From: Carboxylicivirga taeanensis
GTDB taxonomy: Bacteria; Bacteroidota; Bacteroidia; Bacteroidales; Marinilabiliaceae
Reading direction: 5' to 3'
Assembly (NCBI RefSeq): GCF_051851475.1
Contig: NZ_JBPUSJ010000005.1
Location: forward strand, 336,195-400,194
DNA: 64,000 nt
The position numbers were made by a program, and so were the translations under genes. The notes beneath the pieces are model-generated. The model was given only the letters and a program-made list of their open reading frames with translations, made no database searches and was not told the DNA's origin. Below are positions 44,222 to 52,815 of the stretch, one piece after another; position 1 is the stretch's first letter, and each line of letters begins with the position of its first letter.

Positions 44222-45895
44222 TTAGTGCTTATGTCCTTCTGTATCAGTAAGGTCACAGCACTTTAAGCCTGCTCCGCCAAAGTCCTCAGGAACAGTATAA
44301 AATTCTTTTTGCCAACTATCAATATTCAAAGGCACAAGTTTACTCTCTGCCAGAGGCTCAAAACGGATAGCTTGCCCCGGATTAACAGTATCGGGCATGC
44401 ATTCAGAATCTTTTACAACAATAACTCCATTCACTAAAACGTAAGGAATCCCGGACGATGGAGCGGTTCCCTTCGCATAGGTTGCATTGTCTTTTACATT
44501 CTCAGGACTGAAGATGGTGATGTCAGCCACCATACCTTCCTGCATACGACCACGCACCTGCATGGCTTTTAAACCCATGTCGCCTAATGGTTTGGCGCTA
44601 TTGTAACTGGTCATAGAAACCAATTGCATTAATGGAATGTTATTGTCTTGTCCTAAACGCAATGTTTTAGCAAATGCGCCGCAAGTACGAGGGTGAACAT
44701 TCGGCATGTCTTCAAAAGGTGTATTTCTGGTCAGACCCGTATCAGGAATTAAAGGCATGCCATCGCTACCAATGGCCACACCCGGCATTTTTAGCCAGTC
44801 AACAATGGCTTCCACAGGCATTTTATAGACTAAAACAGCTCTTGTGGGTTCTTTTTTCAACATTTCCTCACGGCTTTTCTCTGTGTACCATTCTCCTGTG
44901 GCCACATCTTGCAAGGTTTCTTCGTATTTGTTGCCTAAAGATTTTACCCAAACATCGGGCTCAAGAAAAACGGCATTTAAAGCGGTAGAACCGGCCGCAT
45001 AAGGATATATTTCGCCCCATACATTGTAGCCGCGTTCACGCATTTTAACCAATAATTCGTGTACCAAATTGTATCCGGGATTATTGAAATGGATGGCAAT
45101 AGCTGGTGCACCCAGGGCAGCCGCATTGGCCAACATTTCCTGTATACCATTTACCTCGGCCACATCGTTACCCGGAGTTCCTCTAAAATGCATACCTATT
45201 TGACGGCCATATAAGCCCGCCAATTTTTGCAATTCATAAATTTCACGTGTTGACACACCCTCGCGCATATAGCCAACCGTTGAACCAATGCCAATACCTC
45301 CCTGACGCAAACCTTCATCCATTTGTGCTAAAATTTCGTTCCCTTGCTCCAGGTTTGGTCTTGTTTTCGACCAACCTTGTTTTACACGGGATTTTAAAGC
45401 ATCCATTGTATAGAAGTATTCCCACTCATTGAAACCATCGAGTACAGCTGCACGTGCCAACTCATGTGCAACGGCCACACCATAATTTACAGGAGCCTTC
45501 CCTTCACGGCGTTTATACCACTCATCTAATTTGGGCCCATAGGCTCCAACTTCCAAATCCATAATGGTAGTACGACCATCGCGAAGCATAAGGCGGTACA
45601 TATAAGGCTCAAGACAGTGCTGGTGTTCGTCGATAAATCCGGGAGCAACAACATGTCCGGTAGCATCTATGGTTTCTTTACCTTTGATTTCCCCTTCAGT
45701 GATAATGGCAATTTTACCATCTTTAATACCTACATTCCGAACCCCATCAAAATTGGTTTCGGGATCCATTACCCGGCCATTTAAGATAACCACATCAAAC
45801 TCCTGATTCGGATCGGCAGCTTTTTGGGTAGCCGTTTGATGACAGCTCATATGAACTAGAGCTAAAATAAATAAGATGAAAATTGTTCTTTTCAT
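44222..45895 (-). CDS. D-aminoacylase-like amidohydrolase lipoprotein
   Basis: A 557-residue lipoprotein-like protein (leader LALVHMSC) of the N-acyl-D-amino-acid deacylase type. The metal-site order is kept: DEHQHCLEP (H91, H93), IGMHFRG, AIAIHFNNPG and GVAIGSDGMP (Asp). Where D-aminoacylase has a bridging Cys in GNCG, this protein has DLEVGAYG with Glu, which defines a separate subgroup. The C-terminus carries a Cys-Cys/His tail (GLKCCDLTDTEGHKH). Such enzymes free D-amino acids from N-acyl forms. With the M81 and serine hydrolases next door it suits degradation of peptides that contain D-residues. Confidence 0.82.
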   Translation of the reverse strand: MKRTIFILFILALVHMSCHQTATQKAADPNQEFDVVILNGRVMDPETNFDGVRNVGIKDGKIAIITEGEIKGKETIDATGHVVAPGFIDEHQHCLEPYMYRLMLRDGRTTIMDLEVGAYGPKLDEWYKRREGKAPVNYGVAVAHELARAAVLDGFNEWEYFYTMDALKSRVKQGWSKTRPNLEQGNEILAQMDEGLRQGGIGIGSTVGYMREGVSTREIYELQKLAGLYGRQIGMHFRGTPGNDVAEVNGIQEMLANAAALGAPAIAIHFNNPGYNLVHELLVKMRERGYNVWGEIYPYAAGSTALNAVFLEPDVWVKSLGNKYEETLQDVATGEWYTEKSREEMLKKEPTRAVLVYKMPVEAIVDWLKMPGVAIGSDGMPLIPDTGLTRNTPFEDMPNVHPRTCGAFAKTLRLGQDNNIPLMQLVSMTSYNSAKPLGDMGLKAMQVRGRMQEGMVADITIFSPENVKDNATYAKGTAPSSGIPYVLVNGVIVVKDSECMPDTVNPGQAIRFEPLAESKLVPLNIDSWQKEFYTVPEDFGGAGLKCCDLTDTEGHKH

Positions 45896-45916
45896 GGTAT
45901 AAAGTTTAGTTGATAT

Positions 45917-46168
45917 CTATTGATTGATTATTTGAACTGATTTGATCGTAAAGCGAATATCATGTAAGGTATTTAATAGCCCCATTAACGCCGATTGATC
46001 TGGCAACCAGCCGATAAGGCTAATGGTTTCAGAGTCGGTCTCCTGCCGAACTTGCATGTCATCAGTCATTTGTATCAGAGTAGTAGTGATCTTACCCTTT
46101 AATCTGATCTGATAAATGGCTGCATCATCAGATATGGTTTTTTCTTGAGCAAACATTTCCTCACTCAT
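45917..46168 (-). CDS. Small conserved protein next to a MalT-type regulator
   Basis: An 83-residue cytosolic protein with IYQIRLKGKITTTLIQMTDDM, TISLIGWLPDQSALMGLLNTLHDIRFTIKSVQII. The pattern of a short beta-rich Y-R-I-R-x-x-G beginning and a D-Q-A-L-x-G-L-L-x-x-I/L-R/H-D end matches a widespread family of 75-90-residue proteins that often accompany LuxR or amidohydrolase genes. No function is known to me. It lies 21 bases before the D-aminoacylase-like gene and 142 bases after the LuxR gene, so it likely heads the operon. Confidence 0.6.
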   Translation of the reverse strand: MSEEMFAQEKTISDDAAIYQIRLKGKITTTLIQMTDDMQVRQETDSETISLIGWLPDQSALMGLLNTLHDIRFTIKSVQIINQ

Positions 46169-46309
46169 GTTACAAGACAGTTTACAACGCCATTAATTAG
46201 TTTTTTGAGAAGCTAGACATGGCATCTTTAATAATACTTTAACGCAGCACAAGTTACGACAACACAAAGGGGCAATGCATCGTCTAAAAGTCGCAAAAAG
46301 GTATGATTG

Positions 46310-47851
46310 TTACGATAATATTGCCATACTCTTTACTTTATTGAGCATGGAAGTTCGATTGGGAACATCGAGTTTGCGATAGATGTTGGTAAGATGACTT
46401 TTTACAGTAACGGCAGAGATGTTTAGCTCATCAGCAATTTCCTTATTTCGCAGACCAGCTGCAATTAGCCGGATTACTTGCTGCTCGCGAAAGGATAACT
46501 CATAAAAATTAGAATGTGAGATAGGGGGGAGGTCAGAATGTGAAGTGTCTAAACCTATTCTGGACAAGAGCCTGCGAGAATTCGGGGATTGATTGACCAG
46601 ATGGAACAAAGATGGCATAATCCGGTATGCTTCAATAATTGGTCGGATATTATCGTTCTGTTCAGCAAGTGTTATAGCTTTATTAAGCGACTCTTTAGCA
46701 TCTTCTTTTCTTCCAATCCGCAATAGCGCTATTGCCTTCAGAAGCTGGATATCTAAAACATGATATCTGTTGTGAATGCCATCCAGAAAGACTCCCACTT
46801 CAGCAAGTATGTTTAGTGCTTCCTCGACTTGCAAGACTGATCCATGGCATACCATGATACGGATTTTAGTTAAGTTTGGGACATCTATCAGGAACAAATA
46901 CGGGTCATTAGATTGCTTAGTCCAATCCATTTGAGCCCATTCTAACTCCATTTTTCCCAATCCTTTATGTAGATTAATTCTTGCTTTTACAGAGCGTGCA
47001 TAGGATTGAAACTTTGGATTTTTAAATTTTTCAGATACCTGTTCCATTGTAAGCTGCATTGAATCAGCTTCTTTGGTATCCCCCTTTAGCGAATGCAACA
47101 AAGCTAATCCTGCCAAAGCATCAAAATAGACCCGATAATTGAATACTTTGTCATAGCTTATAACCTCTCTAAGTGATTGAGACGCCAGGTCCAAATTAGC
47201 TGTCTGAAATGCACTATTGCCAAGCAAATACAAACTCCACGCTCTCATAATTTTCAATTCACCCTTCCTGGCGATAAAGTGGAATTTTTCAGATTCAACC
47301 TCTGATTCTTTAAAATTTCCAGATTGTAAATGAACATATATCCTGGCATGCAATGAGCGCATATGCATAACAGAACCGTACTGAAAGTTTTTATCATGAT
47401 CATCAAGAAGTTTTAAAGCCAAAGTTGACCTCCCCAACATTTGTCTTGTGTTTGCGGTTATTAATTCTCTGCGTCCGCCAAACATACCTGTTTCGTCATG
47501 ATATATAGCTTTGGATTGTTCCAGGCATTCTAAAGCTTTTTCAGGGTTGGGCCTAATATAGGTTAAATAGTAGCCCAAATGATATAGGTAAAGAGATTGG
47601 TTCTTTATGCTAGAGTTTTTAACACCAACGGCCTCAAGCGTATCCAATAAAAAAGAAAATTCCTTAACTTCATAAGTTTCCTGGCAGAAATATAATTCTA
47701 TTAATAACAAATCTACATTGCTCATTCGTATTTCCTCAGGAATATTTTCTAACCATCTTTTGACAACCCACCATTCGCCTGACTCAAATTTTGAGGTAGT
47801 ATGCTCTATAATCAGATTGGCAGCCCTATTGTAATCTTGAGCCATGATCAA
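46310..47851 (-). CDS. C-terminal part of a split MalT-type LuxR regulator
   Basis: A 513-residue frame carrying the helical-repeat sensor (AANLIIEHTTSKFESGEWW, LYLYHLGYY, NTRQMLGRSTLALKLL) and the C-terminal LuxR helix-turn-helix (LSFREQQVIRLIAAGLRNKEIADELNISAVTVKSHLTNIYRKLDVPNRT). Upstream of the annotated ATG, the same frame keeps coding (LYIHISSWFAGKGLIDEAIHYLIMAQDY), a typical MalT-family junction, up to about 47915. Thus it is the continuation of the gene at 47899-48942 in another frame. The intact protein would activate the downstream peptide-degradation operon on binding a ligand. Whether it is functional as two pieces is unknown. Confidence 0.8.
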   Translation of the reverse strand: MIMAQDYNRAANLIIEHTTSKFESGEWWVVKRWLENIPEEIRMSNVDLLLIELYFCQETYEVKEFSFLLDTLEAVGVKNSSIKNQSLYLYHLGYYLTYIRPNPEKALECLEQSKAIYHDETGMFGGRRELITANTRQMLGRSTLALKLLDDHDKNFQYGSVMHMRSLHARIYVHLQSGNFKESEVESEKFHFIARKGELKIMRAWSLYLLGNSAFQTANLDLASQSLREVISYDKVFNYRVYFDALAGLALLHSLKGDTKEADSMQLTMEQVSEKFKNPKFQSYARSVKARINLHKGLGKMELEWAQMDWTKQSNDPYLFLIDVPNLTKIRIMVCHGSVLQVEEALNILAEVGVFLDGIHNRYHVLDIQLLKAIALLRIGRKEDAKESLNKAITLAEQNDNIRPIIEAYRIMPSLFHLVNQSPNSRRLLSRIGLDTSHSDLPPISHSNFYELSFREQQVIRLIAAGLRNKEIADELNISAVTVKSHLTNIYRKLDVPNRTSMLNKVKSMAILS

Positions 47852-47898
47852 ATAATGAATTGCTTCATCAATAAGACCCTTGCCTGCAAACCACGAAC

Positions 47899-48942
47899 TT
47901 ATATGAATGTAAAGTGGATTGATGAGTTTGGTTCTTTTATTTTCAATCGCCTTTTTAAAACATCTCCAAATAAATGATGGAACCGAAACCAGCTAAACTC
48001 ATCTCCGGTAGGAATGAGAAAAAGGTTTGAATCGATTAATTGTGCGAGGAAATTATTTGCGCCACCTGATTCGTTGAAAGAAAAGCTGAAGATTGAGTCT
48101 AGAAGCTCTTTGTTGAATTGTTCGCAGAGTGAGCAGAGTTGTATCTGTCTGAAAAACTCGGGGCTAAAATTATCACCAATGTGATCGATGAGAATATCCA
48201 AATCATTTGTCAGATAATCGAAAGATACCTTTTTACCCTCTGTTTTTGGAACAGGCCTTGCCATCAGCATCATCCTTATGCCCAGTATCCAGCCCTCAGC
48301 TCGGAACAAAAGTTCGTTGACTTCCTCTTGACTGAAATAAACAGTGGGCTTCATTTTTAGGAGCTCATTAATTTCATTTTTATCAAATCTGAGGTCGTAC
48401 ATCCTGAGCTCCAGTATCCTTTGATAGAGTCGCAATTGGCGGAATTGAAGTGGCGGATCATGACGGGTAATGATAACTAGCTGAAAATAATTGATATTTT
48501 CCTTAATAATAGCGTCAATTAACTGATGGATTTCCTGATTCCGGATTAAGTGATAGTCATCTAAAATCAGTCGGGCGTATTTGTTAAGAGTGTTAATTTT
48601 ATTAATAATTAAATCTATTATTGTATCCCATTCAAGAAAGTGGTATTGTTGAGCTAAATCTTTTAGGTCATCCCAATCTATTGCACTGCATCTTTCAAGG
48701 CTTTCGATGAAATAAGTCAGGAACAAAGATGAATCACTCATTGCCTGATTTAGGGATAACCAACCGTATTTTGTTTCATGCTGTTCAAGCCATTGGCTAA
48801 TAAGGATGCTCTTACCATAACCAGCAGGTGCCGACACTAAAATAAGTGGTAAATGACTGTTATCTTCCAGCTTTCTAATCAGTTGTGACCTTAAAAGAAG
48901 ATCATTCGAAATTTGTGGTTTATTTAGTTTGGTATGCAGCAT
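47899..48942 (-). CDS. N-terminal STAND ATPase part of a split MalT-type regulator
   Basis: A 347-residue frame with the STAND-type NTPase of MalT-like activators: Walker A VSAPAGYGKS (about 36-45), Walker B ARLILDDYHLI, ITRHDPPLQFRQLRL sensor and the winged-helix segment ending SWFRFHHLFGDVLKRRLKIKEP. It then runs out of frame into NSSIHFTFI and a stop. The frame one base back continues directly into the C-terminal half. Single-base loss (or an assembly error) is the simplest cause. No canonical slippery heptamer is seen at the junction. It starts the block of peptide-degradation genes. Confidence 0.8.
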   Translation of the reverse strand: MLHTKLNKPQISNDLLLRSQLIRKLEDNSHLPLILVSAPAGYGKSILISQWLEQHETKYGWLSLNQAMSDSSLFLTYFIESLERCSAIDWDDLKDLAQQYHFLEWDTIIDLIINKINTLNKYARLILDDYHLIRNQEIHQLIDAIIKENINYFQLVIITRHDPPLQFRQLRLYQRILELRMYDLRFDKNEINELLKMKPTVYFSQEEVNELLFRAEGWILGIRMMLMARPVPKTEGKKVSFDYLTNDLDILIDHIGDNFSPEFFRQIQLCSLCEQFNKELLDSIFSFSFNESGGANNFLAQLIDSNLFLIPTGDEFSWFRFHHLFGDVLKRRLKIKEPNSSIHFTFI

Positions 48943-50012
48943 TAAGTGATTTATCTATAGGTTAGGTAGAGTCAATTATTTTTTATATTCACAATAACAC
49001 TGGTGCATTGACTTATTTAAAAAAAGCTTCACCAATTTTAATTTTGACATAATAGTAGTTTTGTATATGAAAAGTGTTAATATCAGCCTCCGCAAAAGCA
49101 TATACAATATAGCTCAAAAAAACTGTAAGTTATTTATTTCTTCATTACAAGTAATCCAAATTGCCCGTCTATTCCCAATCAACAGGTTATCCACTGTTCT
49201 TTTTTAGCTCGTCTGTCTCCTCTCTCTATTTTACTATAAAGAGGTGTATCAATATCTAAACCATAGACCATTTGGCGTTGAGGTAAGCTATTTTCGTCCC
49301 GAAGTTTTTTATCCTTTTTCCCAAGAAAACATGATTCTACCATATTTGATATGTCGTAATTTGTATAAATTTAAAGAATCCTGATTAAATATCTGATTGT
49401 TTTAAGGTTAAATTAATGCGAATAGCCTAATGCCTTTCTGTGACCTATGGTATTTTTAGGAATATTGGAATTAAATAATCTTGATGGACCCGTTCCTATT
49501 TCCGGGTCTACGCATGAATTTTGCATAACCTGAAAAGGAAAACTTCACATTCCTTGCACCGCTGGCATTGTCTTCGAGATTTCTTCATTCTAGCATTAAA
49601 TGATTTAAAGTAAGGATTATACACTGGTGAATACCTTCAATGTGTGAATCATGTAACATATTTCTATAGTTATGTAAGGCAGGCGATACAGTTGTGTTGT
49701 AACTTGTTACTCGTGCGTATTGTAGGCCGGAAAAACCAGACAATAATTAAGGACTATTTCAATGCGTTTTGCCCCATGGTATACAAGATAAATACTCATG
49801 AGCTATGATTGATTACTAATATTAAAAGGTTCCTCTGGCGGTGATGGCTTCAATATGGGCTGGTGAGACTTAAGGATATGACAAAACCAATTGGTGTTAG
49901 TGAATCTAGAGATGTTAGGCACGCGTTAATCAGATTACACAGATTATTTGAATGAATCCATCACAGCACCAGTGGGCTTTGGTTCATTTATAAACCTTTT
50001 AAAAAGAATGTC
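48943..50012. other. 1-kb region with only a regulator remnant
   Basis: Apart from the XRE remnant at 49179-49343, I find no gene, RNA or clear repeat. A weak hairpin GACCCG/CGGGTC occurs near 49486. It divides the peptide-degradation block from the stress/glycan region. Confidence 0.45.
49179..49343 (-). pseudogene. Remnant of an XRE-family helix-turn-helix regulator
   Basis: A 54-codon frame encodes LGKKDKKLRDENSLPQRQ then YGLDIDTPLYSKIERGDRRAKKEQ, the XRE-type helix-turn-helix typical of Bacteroidota (usual form: I-R-x-L-R-E-E-x-x-x-x-Q, I-D-x-x-x-Y-S-K-I-E-R-G-x-R). It stops at WITC, where intact family members continue for another 40-60 residues. Another frame just after it (LLIGNRRAIW) may be the continuation. 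It is too short for the usual gene length, so I call a decayed fragment. Confidence 0.6.
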
Positions 50013-50171
50013 ATGAAAAATTTATTGTATGTTATAGCAGGACTTTTGATAATCATTTGGGGAATTATCTTTTTTGGATTTCATTCTTCAGGAGCAGTAC
50101 ACTGGTTATTAGTATTTGCAGGATTAGTCATCTTTATTAGGATTATTTTCAATAACCAACTGACAGATTAA
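50013..50171 (+). CDS. Small lmo0937-like membrane protein (DUF5670 type)
   Basis: A 52-residue protein with two hydrophobic helices separated by a short Gly/Ser/His turn: LLYVIAGLLIIIWGIIFFGF, then SSGAVHWLLVFAGLVIFIRIIF. The beginning MKNLLYVIA and I-x-W-x-I-x-F-F-G-F pattern match the lmo0937/DUF5670 family of tiny stress-associated membrane proteins. Its length is normal for that family. It lies 150 bases upstream of the universal stress protein gene on the same strand, which fits a stress role. Function is not established. Confidence 0.75.
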   Translation: MKNLLYVIAGLLIIIWGIIFFGFHSSGAVHWLLVFAGLVIFIRIIFNNQLTD

Positions 50172-50324
50172 TCAGGTAGTAAACCTAAGCGAATGGTCAT
50201 TAAAGTTAGTGATGAGGGTTCCTTAAAGGGATCTTTTATCTGGCTTTAACGAACCTATTGATTGTACAACTATTCGTGTTGGCTATAGATTGCTGCAGAT
50301 TATTTAATGTTAAACAACCATCTG

Positions 50325-50798
50325 ATGAAACGGGTTATTATTGCACTCGACTTTGATCCCAGCGCCCAAAAGGTGGCTGAGGAAGGCTATGCCATAGCAA
50401 AAGCTTTAGAAGCTAAGGTTACTTTAGTACATGTAAAAGCTGATGCAGATTATTACAGTTCCCTTGGTCAGGTTGTTGTTATAGGCTTCTCAGGTCACCA
50501 AAAAGATGCGGGTTCTATTCCTTCTGATGCAATAGACCCGGATGCGATTTCGCAAGAATTTCTGAAAAAAGCGATGTTACATCTTGCAGACAAGAATATA
50601 GAAATTCTGGTAGTCAATGGAACATGTGCTGATTCATTGATAAAAACGGTCAATCAATTAAAAGCCGATTTAATAGTTATAGGTTCTCACAGTCGTAAGT
50701 GGTTTGAAAACACCACCATTGGCAGCGTTACCCAAAAAGTAATGCTTAGCTCAACCATTCCGGTGCTTGTAATACCAACCAATAAAAACTTTGATTGA
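50325..50798 (+). CDS. Universal stress protein (UspA family)
   Basis: A 157-residue Usp protein. The N-terminal VIIALDFDPSAQKVAEEGYAIAK and the C-terminal nucleotide-binding motif DLIVIGSHSRKWFENTTIGSVTQKVM (G-x2-G-x9-G-S/T form) indicate an ATP-binding member. The start at 50325 gives the conserved MKRVIIALD; an upstream ATG adds six residues. Usp proteins accumulate under starvation and stress. Its neighbours (small membrane protein, and further on the glycan cluster) suggest a stress or stationary-phase region. Confidence 0.93.
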   Translation: MKRVIIALDFDPSAQKVAEEGYAIAKALEAKVTLVHVKADADYYSSLGQVVVIGFSGHQKDAGSIPSDAIDPDAISQEFLKKAMLHLADKNIEILVVNGTCADSLIKTVNQLKADLIVIGSHSRKWFENTTIGSVTQKVMLSSTIPVLVIPTNKNFD

Positions 50799-50857
50799 TT
50801 GTTTGCTGAATCTTTTATCTCTTTGTCAGGCAGTTAATATTCTGGTCATTGATTCTT

Positions 50858-51148
50858 TCAAATGGCTAAATCTTCATAACCACTCTTAATAACGGTAGAA
50901 ATCATTTTAAACCGTTCGTTGGCTTTTACATGATGGGATGTATGGGCCGGTATGATGATGCCGTCGCCTGTTTTAAGGAAATTAGCGTGATGGTCAATGA
51001 CCACCTCTGCCTGGCCTTCAATAACCTGTATAAAGGTGTCAAAAGGTGAGATTTTTTCAGCAAGTGCTTCACCTGTGTCAATGGCCAACATACTCACATT
51101 GCCTGTCGTTTTTTTAATGATGGTTTTACTCACTCGAACTGAGGCCAT
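50858..51148 (-). CDS. Small cupin-domain protein
   Basis: A 96-residue single-domain cupin: PFDTFIQVIEGQAEVVIDHHANFLKTGDGIIIPAHTSHHVKANERFKM. The motif-1 position has a shortened metal-site pattern, with an acidic D and an unusual H-H pair in the second strand, while motif 2 shows G-D-x-I-x-x-P-x-x-x-x-H. The start at 51148 overlaps the radical SAM gene end by 23 bases, which implies translational coupling. Such small cupins in Bacteroidota are probably sensors or binding proteins for metals or small molecules; none is clearly assigned. Confidence 0.8.
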   Translation of the reverse strand: MASVRVSKTIIKKTTGNVSMLAIDTGEALAEKISPFDTFIQVIEGQAEVVIDHHANFLKTGDGIIIPAHTSHHVKANERFKMISTVIKSGYEDLAI

Positions 51149-52613
51149 ACACCGTTCTAAAATGATAGCCATAAACAGCAAAAGTAATGGCTTCGGTCAA
51201 TAGGGCAGGCTTTTTAAATAAGGTCCAGAACAACAGTTTCCAAAATTCGATACGGCCTTTTTTAATAATGCCAATGATATACATGGATTTAAGAAAGGCA
51301 ACAACCAGCGACAAGTTGATTCGCTGATGTTGTTTGTAGGTGTGATTATAATTTAAAAATAACTGACGTACTCGCTTATAGTATGGCTTGGTAGTATAAA
51401 TGGCTGCGATTATCTTTTTATAGCCTTCCATTAATTGATTGTAATCCATTCTTGGGATAAAGTTCATTGATAAATCGGTATTGTTCCCTGAGGTTTCCTT
51501 TGTTAAGCGTTGTTCGGCTTCCAGGCGTTTATATAGTTTCGTATGCTTAGGAGCATTTAGCAGTCCCACCATAGCTGAAACAATGCCGCTTTTTTGTATA
51601 AAGTCAATCTGCCGCTGAAAGACACTGGGCGTATCACTGTCAAAGCCCACAATAAAGCCGCCCGAAACGGTTAATCCTGTATTTTGAATGACCTTAATAG
51701 ATTGCAATAAGTTTCTGCCCTTATTTTGAACTTTATTGCAGGTCTGAAGCGATGTTTCATCGGGTGTTTCAATGCCGATGAAGGTGGAGGTTATGCCCGT
51801 TTCAACCATTAATGACATAAGCTCATGGTCATCGGCAATATTAATCGAACTCTGAATATTGAACACAAAGGGGTAATTGTGCTGTTGCATCCATTGTCTC
51901 ATTGAAGGAAGCAAGCGGTTTTTTATTTCGTGTTTGTTACCAATAAAATTATCATCCACAATTAAAACAGGTCCACGCCAGCCTAAATGGTATAATTCTT
52001 TTAGTTCATGCAGAATCTGGCGGGTATTTTTCATTCTTACCTTATGCCCTAAAAGGGAGGTGATTTCGCAAAAGTCGCATGAAAATGGGCATCCGCGGGA
52101 TACCTGTAAGTTCATAAAAACATACTTTTTCATCTGCAACAGGTGATAATGAGGCATTGGAGTAAGGGATAAATCGGCAAACTGATCCGTTTTGTAAATT
52201 TTGGCGGGATGGCCATTTGCTAAATCAGCCAGAAATAGGGGCAAGGTGATTTCTGCTTCATTTAAAACAAAATGGTCAATCTGTGGATAGTTTTGATGCT
52301 CCTGGGTAAAGAGCGGACCGCCGGCCACTATTTTCGTTCCCAGTTTTACGCACTCCGAAATAATATTACTGACCGATTGCTTTTGAATATGCATGGCACT
52401 AATAAAAACATAGTCGGCCCACACAATGTCCTTAGCTTCCAGTTCACTAACATTTAAATCAACCAGTTTTTTATTCCATTTCTCTGGCAGCATAGCCGAT
52501 ACCGTTATGAGGCCAAGGGGAGGTACCGCCGCTTTTTTGGAAATAAATTTAAGCGCATGTTTAAAACTCCAGAAGGAGTCGGGATACAGCGGATAGATGA
52601 GTAATATGTTCAT
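51126..52613 (-). CDS. B12-binding radical SAM protein (DUF4070 type)
   Basis: A 495-residue enzyme. The N-terminal region about 30-140 is a cobalamin-binding-like Rossmann fold (AAVPPLGLITVSAMLP, DIVWADYVFISAMHIQ, GTKIVAGGPLFT). The radical SAM core follows with the 4Fe-4S cluster motif C175-x3-C179-x2-C182 (SRGCPFSCDFCEI), then GPVLIVDDNFIGNK and ITSTFIGIETPDETSLQ. The C-terminal DUF4070-like part has long helices. B12-radical SAM enzymes methylate or rearrange unreactive carbons, for example in hopanoid or antibiotic synthesis. The substrate is unknown. The genes for a metal-domain AraC regulator and a cupin flank it. Confidence 0.88.
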   Translation of the reverse strand: MNILLIYPLYPDSFWSFKHALKFISKKAAVPPLGLITVSAMLPEKWNKKLVDLNVSELEAKDIVWADYVFISAMHIQKQSVSNIISECVKLGTKIVAGGPLFTQEHQNYPQIDHFVLNEAEITLPLFLADLANGHPAKIYKTDQFADLSLTPMPHYHLLQMKKYVFMNLQVSRGCPFSCDFCEITSLLGHKVRMKNTRQILHELKELYHLGWRGPVLIVDDNFIGNKHEIKNRLLPSMRQWMQQHNYPFVFNIQSSINIADDHELMSLMVETGITSTFIGIETPDETSLQTCNKVQNKGRNLLQSIKVIQNTGLTVSGGFIVGFDSDTPSVFQRQIDFIQKSGIVSAMVGLLNAPKHTKLYKRLEAEQRLTKETSGNNTDLSMNFIPRMDYNQLMEGYKKIIAAIYTTKPYYKRVRQLFLNYNHTYKQHQRINLSLVVAFLKSMYIIGIIKKGRIEFWKLLFWTLFKKPALLTEAITFAVYGYHFRTVYGLSSSE

Positions 52614-52815
52614 TATTACGTTTTTTCAAATTCGTTAAGCCCGCATTATGGCTTAAGATCTCCATTCCCCAATGTGTTTTTCCCCAGACAGATTTAGTGT
52701 TTGCAACCAGGCCGGGTATTTGCCAATTTGCTACAATGGTATTGGTGCAAATTTCGTCGAAACAGTAAAAAATGGCCTTACATTTTTCTTGATAAATTTT
52801 ACAAAATTCACACAT
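52561..52815 (-). CDS. Possible small Cys-rich protein overlapping its neighbours
   Basis: An 84-codon frame whose ATG overlaps the AraC stop (AATGTGTGA) and whose end overlaps the radical SAM start by 53 bases. Its first 25 residues hold five Cys (MCEFCKIYQEKCKAIFYC then EIC). Coupling to the AraC stop and Cys-richness are suggestive, but the rest looks random and no family is recognised. I list it only as a candidate. Confidence 0.25.
   Translation of the reverse strand: MCEFCKIYQEKCKAIFYCFDEICTNTIVANWQIPGLVANTKSVWGKTHWGMEILSHNAGLTNLKKRNNEHITHLSAVSRLLLEF

Noticed and set aside
47899..47935. Programmed -1 frameshift in the MalT-type gene
   Set aside because: No X-XXY-YYZ slippery heptamer or downstream structure is visible at the junction.
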